Part shown: positions 26,900 through 35,086 of the stretch, in pieces
Layout of the letters: the number at the start of each line of letters is the position of its first letter
Numbering within the stretch: the stretch's first letter is position 1
Source: Paenibacillus caseinilyticus
Lineage (GTDB): Bacteria; Bacillota; Bacilli; Paenibacillales; NBRC-103111
Direction: 5' to 3'
Assembly: GCF_027533645.1 (NCBI RefSeq)
Contig: NZ_JAQAGY010000005.1
Location: forward strand, 1-64,000
DNA: 64,000 nucleotides
Translations under genes and position numbers: made by a program
Notes under the pieces: generated by a model
What the model saw: the letters and a program-made list of their open reading frames with translations, nothing else
Database searches by the model: none
What the model was told of the DNA's origin: nothing

Positions 26900-26936
26900 C
26901 GGGCTTCTTTTCTCCCCCTGAACTGTTACTAATAAT

Positions 26937-26961
26937 GTTTCAGTCCTCTCCTGTAGGTTAA
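26937..26961 (+). promoter_or_regulatory. Sigma-B-type promoter candidate before the IDEAL-like gene
   Basis: GTTTCA (26937-26942), 13 bases, GGTTAA (26956-26961). It matches the set found before rsbV, glgC and other stress genes in this window and lies 50 nt before the gene. Confidence 0.55.
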
Positions 26962-27010
26962 TTATGTAAAAAGCGGTTAAGTATATAAAAAGAGGAGAGG
27001 GTGACCGAAG

Positions 27011-27418
27011 ATGACGGCTTATAATCCGATGCTGCTGCAAGAAGGGGACTGGGTGAGCGGAACGACCCTGCAAGACGAACGTTTCATTGGGTATATCGAA
27101 TCGATGAACGATGACGGGAGAATCCGGGTGCGTCTGACACAGTGCGACCGCACGGAGCGAGTAGGGACGCTGGCCGAAGCCAGACCGTTCAAGCTGATGA
27201 AGCTGCCGGACGATCTGCTGTCGGATGTGGAGGCGCTGCGCGGACTGATCGAAGTGGCGCTGATCACACGCGACCGGGAGTGGTTCAAGGAGCTCAGCGA
27301 GCGCAAGTCGGCCGCCGAAGCCGCCTGGCCGAGCCCCGCGAACGGCGCGGGAAGCCAGGGCGGCACATCCGGCCTCTCTCCCTTCCGCCGGCGCTTTAAC
27401 CCTGGATTCCTGCGGTAG
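27011..27418 (+). CDS. Small cytoplasmic protein with IDEAL-like motif
   Basis: A 135-aa protein of unknown function. Residues about 10-65 look like a small beta-barrel segment (EGDWVSGTTLQDERFIGYIE, DGRIRVRLTQCD). Residues about 78-98 (LRGLIEVALITRDREWFKEL) resemble the IDEAL-domain helix of Firmicutes. The C-terminal 35 residues are Gly/Ser/Pro-rich and end in FRRRFNPGFLR. The start follows GAGGAGAGGGTGACCGAAG. A sigma-B-like promoter lies upstream. The domain call is by eye and modest in strength. Confidence 0.65.
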   Translation: MTAYNPMLLQEGDWVSGTTLQDERFIGYIESMNDDGRIRVRLTQCDRTERVGTLAEARPFKLMKLPDDLLSDVEALRGLIEVALITRDREWFKELSERKSAAEAAWPSPANGAGSQGGTSGLSPFRRRFNPGFLR

Positions 27419-27481
27419 GCTGCCGTATGGGCCGTGCAGCGAATCCCTACGCTTGACTATAGAAGAGGAGTGAGTGCAATC

Positions 27482-27799
27482 ATGTCTATCGTATCCATTA
27501 CCAAAGAAGAGCAGTTCGAAGCGGCTATTGCCCAAGGCGTGGTTCTCGTGGACTTCTGGGCACCTTGGTGCGGCCCCTGCAAAATGATCGCCCCGGTGCT
27601 TGAAGAACTCGGAGGCAAGCTCGGCGACTCGGTATCCATCGTTAAGGTGAATGTCGACGACAACCCTGACACGGCCGGTAAATATGGCATTATGAGCATC
27701 CCGACCCTGAAGCTGTTCAAGGACGGCCAAGAAGTGGGAACGCAGATCGGCTTCGTGCCGCTGGCCCAGCTGGAAGCTTGGGTGCAAGGGCAGCTGTAA
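27482..27799 (+). CDS. trxA: Thioredoxin
   Basis: A 105-aa thioredoxin, the general cytoplasmic disulfide reductant. The active site is DFWAPWCGPCKMIAPVLEE (CGPC), and the conserved cis-proline is in YGIMSIPTLKLFKDG. The start at 27482 is chosen by GAGGAGTGAG upstream and by the usual family length; an upstream in-frame ATG would add 16 atypical residues. A terminator follows. A genome may hold several thioredoxins, so the trxA symbol is by similarity. Confidence 0.93.
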   Translation: MSIVSITKEEQFEAAIAQGVVLVDFWAPWCGPCKMIAPVLEELGGKLGDSVSIVKVNVDDNPDTAGKYGIMSIPTLKLFKDGQEVGTQIGFVPLAQLEAWVQGQL

Positions 27800-27829
27800 G
27801 CATGGCAGCGAAGCGAGTGGAAGAGAGAT

Positions 27830-27871
27830 CCGGAAGGAGGGCCTGTCAGGCTCTGATCCGGGTCTTTTTTT
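27830..27871 (+). terminator. Terminator after thioredoxin
   Basis: CCGGA pairs with TCCGG and AGGGCC with GGCTCT inside it, followed by seven T. Confidence 0.8.
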
Positions 27872-27954
27872 GCTGTACGGGAAGGAAGCGGGGGGCCCCC
27901 TATGGAATAATCTTACTATAACAGGGAGATGAATGTCCGAAGGAGGCGGTGCCG

Positions 27955-28935
27955 GTGAACCGGACAGACCGGTTGATGGCGATAGTGCTCGAGCTGCAGA
28001 ACCGGCGCTGCGTGCGGGCGGAGGATCTTGCTGCCCGCTTCGAAACGAGCGTGCGTACGGTGTACCGGGACATGCAGGCACTGAGCGAAGCAGGAGTGCC
28101 TGTAGCGGCTGTGCCGGGACTCGGCTACTCCCTCATGGAGGGCTACTTTCTTCCGCCGGTCACTTTCCGGGCGGAGGAGGCTGCGACCCTGCTGCTCGGA
28201 AGCGAGGCGGTACTGCGGCTGCTCGGGGAAGCTTACCGCGAAGCTGGGCTGTCGGCGCGTATGAAGCTGGAAGCGGTGCTTCCAGCGGAGGTCCGCGAGC
28301 AGGTGGAGTCCATGCGCAAGGGGCTGCGCTTCTGGTCGCTTCCGCAGCGGTCCGATGAGAAGCTGGACCGGCTTTACCGGGCCGTACTGGAGGAGCGAGC
28401 TGTATGCTTCCGGTATACCGGGGAAGCGCGGCGGCAGCGGGAGGGGGCTGTCAGCGGCCCCGGCGAACTGCGGGAGGTGGAGCCCTATGGCCTGGTGCAC
28501 GCCCAAGGCGTCTGGCATCTGGTCGGGCACTGTCTGCTTCGGGGAGAGCGGAGGCTGTTCCGTCTGGACCGGATGGCGGAGCTGGAGGAGACGGAACGGG
28601 CGTTCCGGCGTCCCGCCGATTTTGACTTGCATGCCTATACACCATCAGACGAACGGCCCGTAAGGATTAGAGTGCGTCTGGTGGGTGATGCGGCGCTGAG
28701 ATATGCCCGCAACACGCCTTACTTCTATGTGACGCGGGCGGAAGAGGATCCGGAGATGGAGGGGGGGCTGCTGCTCACGCTGCAGGTGCGGTATGAACTT
28801 GAAGCCCTGCCATGGCTGCTCGGTTGGGGAGCGGAAGCGGAAGTGCTGGAGCTGGCAAGCTTGCGCGGCCGCATGGCAGCGGAAGCCGAAAAATTACACA
28901 AACTGTACGGAACGCCCGTGGAACTCCTGACATAA
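27955..28935 (+). CDS. HTH / WYL-domain transcriptional regulator (YafY type)
   Basis: A 326-aa regulator. Residues about 3-58 are a DeoR/HTH_11 winged helix (RTDRLMAIVLELQNRRCV, LAARFETSVRTVYRDMQAL, GVPVAAVPGLGYSL). Residues about 140-210 form a WYL domain, which senses small molecules or nucleic acids (CFRYTG, VEPYGLVHAQGVWHLVGHCLL, RRLFRLDRM), and the C-terminus carries the WCX extension. The start at 27955 (GTG) is preferred because AGGAGG then lies 8 nt away rather than 2. It directly precedes a DinB-like gene, a pairing often seen for this family, so the DinB protein may be its target or partner. Confidence 0.88.
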   Translation: MNRTDRLMAIVLELQNRRCVRAEDLAARFETSVRTVYRDMQALSEAGVPVAAVPGLGYSLMEGYFLPPVTFRAEEAATLLLGSEAVLRLLGEAYREAGLSARMKLEAVLPAEVREQVESMRKGLRFWSLPQRSDEKLDRLYRAVLEERAVCFRYTGEARRQREGAVSGPGELREVEPYGLVHAQGVWHLVGHCLLRGERRLFRLDRMAELEETERAFRRPADFDLHAYTPSDERPVRIRVRLVGDAALRYARNTPYFYVTRAEEDPEMEGGLLLTLQVRYELEALPWLLGWGAEAEVLELASLRGRMAAEAEKLHKLYGTPVELLT

Positions 28936-29003
28936 GGGTGTCAGGAGCGGGGTGCTATGATGAGGTCATATTCACTATACCATTTAGGAAAGAAGGCCTT
29001 GCC

Positions 29004-29537
29004 ATGATCGATACGAAGCAAGCATTGACGGATCTGGAGCTGACGATGGAGCAGTACGAGGAGAGACTCTCCCGGTATACGGAAGACGAGCTGCACAGGC
29101 AGCCTTCGCCCGGCGCCTGGTCGGTGGGCCAAGTGTACACGCATCTGCTTAACACTGCCTTCCATATGCAGCTGAAGGCCATCGATGTGTGTCGGGAGGG
29201 AGGGGCAGCGGGAGCGAGCGGCAAAAGCGAAGCCGGGGAAGGGATCTTCCGCCTGGGCTCGTTCCCTCCCACGAAAATAGCCGTTCCCGCATCGGATGCT
29301 TATACACCTCCCAATACGGAGGATGCGGCTTCGATCCGTGCGCGTCTGCAGGAGTTAAAGGAACGTCTGCGGGATATCGAGCCGCAGCTTGCGGCTATAC
29401 CCGCTGACCGAGTGGCTGTCCACCCGAGACTGGGCGGATTGAATGCAACGGAATGGTTCGCGCTGCTCGAGATGCACTTCCGTCATCACCTCCGCCAGCT
29501 CGGGGAGCTGGAGACATTCCTCGGCAAGAGTGCGTGA
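29004..29537 (+). CDS. DinB-like (DinB_2) four-helix protein
   Basis: A 177-aa protein of the DinB/YfiT-like superfamily, metal-binding four-helix bundles, some of which are bacillithiol or mycothiol transferases. Conserved histidines lie in VYTHLLNTAFHM (about residues 45-55) and in the C-terminal LEMHFRHHLRQL, the usual third ligand region. PSPGAWSVGQV is the typical motif after the first helix. The start at 29004 follows AGGAAAGAAGG. Substrate unknown. Confidence 0.85.
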   Translation: MIDTKQALTDLELTMEQYEERLSRYTEDELHRQPSPGAWSVGQVYTHLLNTAFHMQLKAIDVCREGGAAGASGKSEAGEGIFRLGSFPPTKIAVPASDAYTPPNTEDAASIRARLQELKERLRDIEPQLAAIPADRVAVHPRLGGLNATEWFALLEMHFRHHLRQLGELETFLGKSA

Positions 29538-29602
29538 GCCTCGGCTGAAGCGGCCCACCTCACTACCGGGGGAAGCCGGGACATCTGAAAGGAGGGGATG
29601 GC

Positions 29603-30373
29603 ATGTATCCTTCGTTGTTTTTGGCTCACGGAACCCCGACGCTTGCTGCAGAAGATCTGCCGTATACCCGCTTCCTCCAGAACCTTGGCAAGCATCTGCC
29701 GCGGCCCCAAGGGATTGCAGTGGTCAGCGCTCATTGGGAGAGCCCCATCCAGCGCATCACGGGTGCCTCCCGTCCGGAGACGCTGCATGACTTTTTTGGG
29801 TACCCGGAGGCCGCCTATGCGGTCACTTACCCGGCACCGGGAGATATCCTGCTCAGCCTGGACATCCAGAAGGAGCTGGCGGGCGAAGGCATCGCTTCGG
29901 AGATCGACGATGCCCGGGGCCTGGACCACGGCGTATGGCCGCTGCTACATTGGATGTACCCGGCAGCGGACATCCCCGTCGTGGCGCTGTCCGTCCACCC
30001 GCGTCTGGCCCCCGAGGAGCCGTACCGGATCGGACAGGCGCTGTACTCGCTCCGGCAGAAGGGCGTGCTCGTCATCGGCAGCGGAGGGACAGTGCATCAT
30101 CCCTCCCGGCTCCACTGGGACAGCACGTGGGTGGATTCCTGGGCGCTGGAGTTCGACGCTTGGCTCGGCGAACGGATCTCCGTCTGGGATCTGGAATCCC
30201 TCTTCGACTATGAGAGGAGAGCGCCGCACGCGAGCCTGGCGGCCCTTACGCGGGAGCATCTGTACCCGCTGTTCCTCGCCATGGGACTCGCCGACCGTAC
30301 CCGCAAAGCGAAGCTGCTTCACCAGGAATACCAGTACGGCTCGCTGAGTCTTACGGGCTGGATCTTCGGATGA
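29603..30373 (+). CDS. DODA-type extradiol ring-cleavage dioxygenase (YgiD-like)
   Basis: A 256-aa LigB-superfamily protein, similar to the 4,5-DOPA dioxygenase YgiD and plant DODA enzymes. Metal and catalytic histidines are visible in LFLAHGTPT (H9), VSAHWES, GLDHGVWPLLHWMYP and GSGGTVHH. Family members open catechol rings using a single bound metal, Zn or Fe. The physiological substrate here is unknown. RBS GAAAGGAGGGG. It may be co-transcribed with the DinB gene 65 nt upstream; a terminator follows. Confidence 0.9.
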   Translation: MYPSLFLAHGTPTLAAEDLPYTRFLQNLGKHLPRPQGIAVVSAHWESPIQRITGASRPETLHDFFGYPEAAYAVTYPAPGDILLSLDIQKELAGEGIASEIDDARGLDHGVWPLLHWMYPAADIPVVALSVHPRLAPEEPYRIGQALYSLRQKGVLVIGSGGTVHHPSRLHWDSTWVDSWALEFDAWLGERISVWDLESLFDYERRAPHASLAALTREHLYPLFLAMGLADRTRKAKLLHQEYQYGSLSLTGWIFG

Positions 30374-30445
30374 TAGGGAAGGGATGAGCTTGGAGCGATG
30401 ATCCAGGGAGCACCGCCCTGAGAGAACGGAGCTGCCAGCCAATGG

Positions 30446-30482
30446 AAAGTCCGCCGAAGCGTGCAGCTTAGGCGGACTTTTT
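30446..30482 (+). terminator. Terminator after the dioxygenase gene
   Basis: AAAGTCCGCC (30446-30455) pairs with GGCGGACTTT (30471-30480), followed by further T. Confidence 0.88.
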
Positions 30483-30611
30483 GTCATGGTCCGGGTGCCG
30501 GGAGGCGTGCAGGTGTGAGTCCATGGGGGAGCTTCCGTCCTGACAAGGCACTCGCGGGAGCTCCATTGTATAAAAGCAGTTACCCGCAAGAAATCGAGAA
30601 ACGGCGCACAT

Positions 30612-30660
30612 TGTTCACGTGAACATTTTTATAGCCACAAGGCGGGGAGGCTGTTATAAT
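30612..30660 (+). promoter_or_regulatory. 14-bp palindromic operator and -10 box before the isomerase gene
   Basis: TGTTCACGTGAACA (30612-30625) is a perfect 14-bp palindrome. A consensus TATAAT is at 30655-30660, but the -35 is poor (TAGCCA at 17 bp). A strong site centred about 48 bases before the expected start point, next to a weak -35, suggests an activator. The regulator is unknown. Confidence 0.65.
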
Positions 30661-30724
30661 CTGGAGAGCAGGCTGCTCAGAGCAGTCCGAATCCTACAAT
30701 TATCCACTTATCGGAGGGACTCTC

Positions 30725-31582
30725 ATGAAACTATCCGTATTCACGGTCGTAACCCCGGACCTGACGCCCGAAGAACTGGCAAGCGCCGCGAAGGAAGCGG
30801 GCATCGAAGGGATCGAATGGCGGTTCAAGGAGATTCCGGCGGATGCCGGGGACGAACAGCCGTCGTTCTGGCGCCGCAATCTCTGTTCCATCGATCCGCA
30901 GAGCACCGAGACCGAACTGGACCGCTTCGCGAAAGCAGCAGCGGAGCAGGGGCTTCGCACGGTCTCTGTCGTGCCTTACTTGACGCCCGGCGATCTGGAG
31001 GGGACGGAGCAGGTTCTGAGAGCTGCGAAGAGGCTTGGGGCAGCCTCGATCCGTGTCGGCGTTCCGGGCTATGACCGATCCCGGAATTATAATGACCTGT
31101 TCGAACAGGAGATTCAGTATCTGCATGGGGTGGAGGAACTGGCGCGCCAGTATGGCGTGAAGTGTCTTGTAGAGACACATCATCATACGATTGCACCTAG
31201 TGCGGGGCTCGCGCATCGTCTCGTGTCCCGGTTCGACCCGGAGCACATCGGCGTCCTGTTCGATCCGGGCAACATGGTGCACGAAGGATTTGAGAACTTC
31301 CGGATGGGGCTCGAGCTGCTGGGCCCTTACCTGGCTCACGTACATATCAAGAATACGGGCTGGAAGCCGGGGAACCGCCGGGAAGACGGGTCCCAGAGCT
31401 GGACTTCTTACTGGGAGCCGGTGAACGGAGGCGTCGTGGATTGGAAGCAGGTGCTTGGCGACTTGAAGTCGGTCGGATATGACGGCTATCTCGGCGTCGA
31501 GGACTTCAGCGGCAAGTTCCAATCGAGAGAGCTGCTGAAGACCTATGGCGAGGAGATCCGCAGCCTGTTGGCCGGTCTCTAA
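30725..31582 (+). CDS. Sugar phosphate isomerase/epimerase (TIM barrel, AP_endonuc_2)
   Basis: A 285-aa xylose-isomerase-like TIM-barrel protein. MKLSVFTVVTPDLTPEELAS begins the barrel. Metal-ligand positions fall in GIEGIEWRF, CLVETHHHTI (Glu and His), VLFDPGNMVHEG and HVHIKNTGW, with a C-terminal LGVEDFS. Such enzymes isomerise or epimerise sugars such as inosose or hydroxypyruvate; the substrate is not evident. RBS GGAGGGAC. Monocistronic, with a palindromic operator upstream and a terminator downstream. Confidence 0.87.
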   Translation: MKLSVFTVVTPDLTPEELASAAKEAGIEGIEWRFKEIPADAGDEQPSFWRRNLCSIDPQSTETELDRFAKAAAEQGLRTVSVVPYLTPGDLEGTEQVLRAAKRLGAASIRVGVPGYDRSRNYNDLFEQEIQYLHGVEELARQYGVKCLVETHHHTIAPSAGLAHRLVSRFDPEHIGVLFDPGNMVHEGFENFRMGLELLGPYLAHVHIKNTGWKPGNRREDGSQSWTSYWEPVNGGVVDWKQVLGDLKSVGYDGYLGVEDFSGKFQSRELLKTYGEEIRSLLAGL

Positions 31583-31615
31583 CCTATATTGCAGTCCAGG
31601 CGTAACAAATCCGGG

Positions 31616-31648
31616 GCGTTATCCGTATAGAAGAGGATAGCGCTTTTT
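31616..31648 (+). terminator. Terminator after the isomerase gene
   Basis: GCGTTATCC (31616-31624) pairs with GGATAGCGC (31635-31643, one G-T pair), followed by five T. Confidence 0.82.
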
Positions 31649-31733
31649 GGCATGGACGGATTCTATTCCCGCACCTGCTAGAATATAGATTACTAGAAGC
31701 TTGAACGATTCTGGAAGAGAGAGGTGAGCGTCC

Positions 31734-32906
31734 ATGATAAAAGGTTCATCCCCCATCTTCGGCAGATCGGGGCCGGGCAAGGCGGGGCTTCTCCTGCTCG
31801 CCGGCAGCATCCTCGCCCTGACGGCCGGCTGCAGCTTGGGGAAGGAGGCCCAGCCGCCGCAGCCGGCTCCTGTGCAGGTGAAGACGGGGCCGGAGCCAGG
31901 CGAGGAGACGGTACCGGCACCGCCTAAGGCGCCTGCCGGCCCGACGGCCCCGTTGACCGGACTGCCCGTGAAGGAGGGCGCTCTTGCCCGTCCGGTCATG
32001 GTCATGGTCAATAACGCTCCCCAGGCCCGTCCCCAGAGCGGCCTGACGGAGGCGGACATGCTGCTGGAGGTGCTGGCCGAAGGCGAGATTACTCGCCTGG
32101 TCGCCATCTACCAGAGCAGCGTTGCGCTGCAGAACCCGATCGGTCCGGTGCGGAGCATCCGCCCTTACTTTATCGAGCTCGGCAAAAGCTTCGGGGCCAT
32201 CCAGGTGCATGCCGGGGGCAGCCCGGACGGGTACGCGAAGCTAAAAAGGGAACACATCGACGATATGGACGAAATTACGAACGCCGGGCCGTCCTTCTGG
32301 CGGGAGAAGTCGCGGAAGGCGCCGCATAATCTGTATACGAGCCTCGAGAAGATCCGGGCCGGGGCTGAGGGAAAGGGGATTGCGGTCGCTGCTGCAGCCG
32401 GGGATTCCCTGAAGACGCCGGCCTACAGCTTCGCGTCAGGGGAGGCGGAGGCGGTGCCTGCCCTGGGGACCGGAGCGAATGGCGCATCCGCGGACGGTAC
32501 ATCCCTTGACGTGACGTTCCTAGTCAAAGGCTATAAGGTAGGCTACCGCTACGATGCCGGGGAAGGACGCTATCTGCGCTCGCTGAACGGGGAGCTCCAT
32601 AAGGATCTGGCCACCGGCACTACGCTGGGGGCGGAGAACGTCATTGTCATGGGAGCTGATCATCAGGTGCTCGACAAAGAAGGCCGGCTTGACGTCAAGC
32701 TGACGGGGAGTGGGGAGGCGCTCTTCTTCCAGAAGGGGCGTGCGCAGTCAGGGGAGTGGCGCCGGGATGCCTCCGGTGCTCCCCTCCGGTTCACCGACGG
32801 CGGGAAGGATCTCGTGCTGCAGCCGGGGCGCACGCACATCCTGATCGTACCGAATGCGCCGACGTTCGCCTCGCATGTGGCGTATGGCTCCGTCCCGCAG
32901 CCGTAG
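31734..32906 (+). CDS. DUF3048 (YerB-like) lipoprotein
   Basis: A 390-aa exported lipoprotein: signal peptide with lipobox LTAGC (Cys at about residue 33), then a Pro-rich linker (about 38-72). From about residue 73 it matches the DUF3048 family, whose Bacillus member is YerB: APLTGLPVKEGALARPVMVMVNN, ARPQSGLTEADMLLEVL and IGPVRSIRPYFIELGKSF. The C-terminal half holds LKREHIDDMDE and a beta-rich domain. The family is thought to act at the envelope; no reaction is known. RBS GAGAGGTGAGCG. A convergent terminator lies downstream. Confidence 0.88.
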   Translation: MIKGSSPIFGRSGPGKAGLLLLAGSILALTAGCSLGKEAQPPQPAPVQVKTGPEPGEETVPAPPKAPAGPTAPLTGLPVKEGALARPVMVMVNNAPQARPQSGLTEADMLLEVLAEGEITRLVAIYQSSVALQNPIGPVRSIRPYFIELGKSFGAIQVHAGGSPDGYAKLKREHIDDMDEITNAGPSFWREKSRKAPHNLYTSLEKIRAGAEGKGIAVAAAAGDSLKTPAYSFASGEAEAVPALGTGANGASADGTSLDVTFLVKGYKVGYRYDAGEGRYLRSLNGELHKDLATGTTLGAENVIVMGADHQVLDKEGRLDVKLTGSGEALFFQKGRAQSGEWRRDASGAPLRFTDGGKDLVLQPGRTHILIVPNAPTFASHVAYGSVPQP

Positions 32907-33031
32907 GGGACGCAAGCCGCCCGGGAGCGGCGGCATAGTGCCGTCGATGAGGCTGTCTATGAGGCCCAAAGATGCCCATAAACGTCCTGCAAGTGGTACA
33001 CAAGCGGCCCTCTACGCCCGTTGGGTACACC

Positions 33032-33070
33032 AAAGAAGCTTACATGCCCATGAGGCATGTAAGCTTCTTT
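33032..33070. terminator. Bidirectional terminator between convergent units
   Basis: A perfect 17-bp stem, AAAGAAGCTTACATGCC (33032-33048) with its complement at 33054-33070, and a 5-nt loop. The AAA/TTT ends give short T runs on both strands, suiting the DUF3048 gene and the convergent anti-sigma gene. Confidence 0.82.
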
Positions 33071-33133
33071 CCTCTTCCAGATCTATAGAGTGGAGGACCG
33101 GCTGCCCCTCGCCCAGGCGGCTAGGCGGGCAGT

Positions 33134-34354
33134 CTATGGAACCAGATAAGTACCGGCCTGACGCTTCCACTGTTCGATGTACGGATCCAGCGCCCAGTGC
33201 GCCATCACGACGGTCTCGTTCTCGGCCAGAGGGACCGTGAGCAGAGGGGAGGCGATCAGTTCTCCCCGGGACATCGGATGGATGACGATGCTGCGCGGGA
33301 CCACGACAGCCGCCAGGTCGAGGTTCGGCGAAGTGAAGGCATCGGTGGCCGCCGGCTGCACCCCTTTCACTTCCGCCCAAGGCGTGGACAGCGTGTCATA
33401 GGACACGACGCTCTCAGGCAGGTCCGCCGGCACGTCCCTCAGGCGGTAGCCGTCCGGCCCCGTGCCGTCGTACGAGGCGAGCTTCGCCGTCCAGCTGCCT
33501 TCCCGGCGGACGAGCGTCCAGCTCTCGCCTACCGTATCGACGCCCCCTCCGGGCGGAGCCGCTTCCAAGGAACGGACCGTAGAGGCGGCCGATTCCCCCA
33601 GCAGGCTGCGCAGGGTCACATGCGGCTCCTGCAGCGGTTCGGCGTTCGAAGCCCGGCGCGGGGCCGCAAGCTGCGGCAGCTCCTTGACCCAGAGCATCTC
33701 CCGGCCGCTGCCTGTATCGGTCTGCGCGATGGCCACATAGCGGTTGCCCGCGAAGAGCAGCTTCTCGCTGAACGCCGGGCTGCCCTGAGAGCGGACGGCG
33801 GAGCTGCGGACCAGCGGCGTCTTGCCGCTCGAGGACACCCGGACGGCTCCGAGCCTGAGGCCCCCACCTCCTGACGGCTCCCCGTCGATCCGCCAGAATT
33901 CCATCTTGTAGGGCATCAGGATGCCGCTGCCTTCCGCCGTTACCTTCAGCCGCCCGTCCTCCGGAGCGATCAGCAGCGAGCGGTACACGCTGGATATCTT
34001 CCCGGTCGTACCGGGGACGGCCGGGCGGTCCGTGCGCGTACCGATCAGCAGAGCGGTTCGCGGGCCCGTATCGCGGGCTTCCTCCTGCGGGGGGGCGCTT
34101 GCCGCCGGTATGGCGGCCTGGGAGCCTGGACCCAGGCGGCTTAAGAGGCCGTGGACATCGGCCAGCAGCAGTCCTGCGGCCAGCGCGAACGCGGCTCCGG
34201 CGCCGGCGAGCCAGAGGCTCCACGGCCTGCGACGGCATACGCGGGGTTCGTCCAGGCGCTCTTCAATGCGGCGCTGCAGCTCCGGATCGAACCCGCGCCT
34301 CCCGAAGGGACCGTCCTCCAATGCCTTTTGTAAGTCGCTATCCTTCGGATCCAA
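33134..34354 (-). CDS. Putative membrane anti-sigma factor of the ECF pair
   Basis: A 406-aa protein with a short cytoplasmic N-terminus (about 1-45, charged and helical, DLQKALEDGPFGRRGFDPEL), one membrane span (about 47-66, LWLAGAGAAFALAAGLLLA) and a large extracytoplasmic domain. That is the usual anti-sigma layout. No ZAS zinc motif is seen. It probably starts at a TTG (34354) with AAAGGAG about 12 nt upstream, so it overlaps the end of the sigma gene by 17 nt and is translationally coupled. The role is inferred from gene order and topology; the outer domain is not recognised. Confidence 0.7.
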   Translation of the reverse strand: MDPKDSDLQKALEDGPFGRRGFDPELQRRIEERLDEPRVCRRRPWSLWLAGAGAAFALAAGLLLADVHGLLSRLGPGSQAAIPAASAPPQEEARDTGPRTALLIGTRTDRPAVPGTTGKISSVYRSLLIAPEDGRLKVTAEGSGILMPYKMEFWRIDGEPSGGGGLRLGAVRVSSSGKTPLVRSSAVRSQGSPAFSEKLLFAGNRYVAIAQTDTGSGREMLWVKELPQLAAPRRASNAEPLQEPHVTLRSLLGESAASTVRSLEAAPPGGGVDTVGESWTLVRREGSWTAKLASYDGTGPDGYRLRDVPADLPESVVSYDTLSTPWAEVKGVQPAATDAFTSPNLDLAAVVVPRSIVIHPMSRGELIASPLLTVPLAENETVVMAHWALDPYIEQWKRQAGTYLVP

Positions 34355-34892
34355 TCCTCCGACTCTCCTTTAGCTTCGAAATTTTGCCACGGGCGTGGTA
34401 CAGTCTGGATTTCACCGTTCCCTCGCTGACCCCGAGCACCTCCGCCATCTCTTTCATCGAGAGCTGATGATGGGCGAAGAGGATGAGGACTTCCCGGTAT
34501 TTCACCGGCAGCTCAAGCACCAGGGACCACACTTCGCCTACGGCCAGTTCCTCCATCACTTCGTTCTCGGCAGAGGCCTGCACGTTGTTCCCGGGGAGGA
34601 AGTAATCCACCAGGGTAACCCTGCGCAGGAAGGCCGACTTGCGGTAGTCCAGCGTCATGTTGCGGGTGATAGCGAGCAGCCAGGTTTTGACTGAGGACTC
34701 GCAGCGGAAGGAATAGAGATTGCGGTACACTTTCAGGAACACTTCCTGGGTAATGTCGTCGGCCTGGTCCCATTTGCGGGTCATGCTGTAAGCGTAATTC
34801 CAGACATCTTGGCCGTAGGCCGTCATCAGGTCGTGGAGAATGGCTTTTTTGTCCGAGCTTTCGGACAAGTATTTCAAATATTCGAATTTCAT
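34338..34892 (-). CDS. ECF-type RNA polymerase sigma factor
   Basis: A 184-aa extracytoplasmic-function sigma factor. Region 2 (about residues 20-85) contains WNYAYSMTRKWDQADDITQEVFLKVY and SFRCESSVKTWLLAITRNMTLDYRR-like sequence. Region 4 (about 125-175) contains YREVLILFAHHQLSMKEMAEVLGVSEGTVKSRLYHARGKI. The start at 34892 follows GGAAGGGA; an upstream in-frame ATG is less likely. A promoter of ECF form lies directly upstream, so it probably activates itself and is held by the membrane protein encoded next. Confidence 0.92.
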   Translation of the reverse strand: MKFEYLKYLSESSDKKAILHDLMTAYGQDVWNYAYSMTRKWDQADDITQEVFLKVYRNLYSFRCESSVKTWLLAITRNMTLDYRKSAFLRRVTLVDYFLPGNNVQASAENEVMEELAVGEVWSLVLELPVKYREVLILFAHHQLSMKEMAEVLGVSEGTVKSRLYHARGKISKLKESRRIGSEG

Positions 34893-34926
34893 ATTCCCTT
34901 CCAAGCTAGGCCACCTCAAATCTATT

Positions 34927-34952
34927 GACGATCTCCCCGTCATTCCGGTTCA
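34927..34952 (-). promoter_or_regulatory. ECF-sigma-type autoregulatory promoter
   Basis: On the minus strand: TGAACC, exactly 16 bases, CGTC. This matches the bipartite AAC/CGT pattern of Firmicute ECF sigma promoters. It lies about 35 nt before the sigma start codon. Confidence 0.75.
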
Positions 34953-35086
34953 ACTGAAGGACCTTTCTCCCAGGATAGGAAAAGCGGCCCAAAAACACAT
35001 ATCTCCAGTGTACCGCGATCCCCAGTTGGAAGCCAGAGGAAATTGTGTTCCCAGCGGGGTGGCTCCGCAGGAAACCCCGCCGGCGG

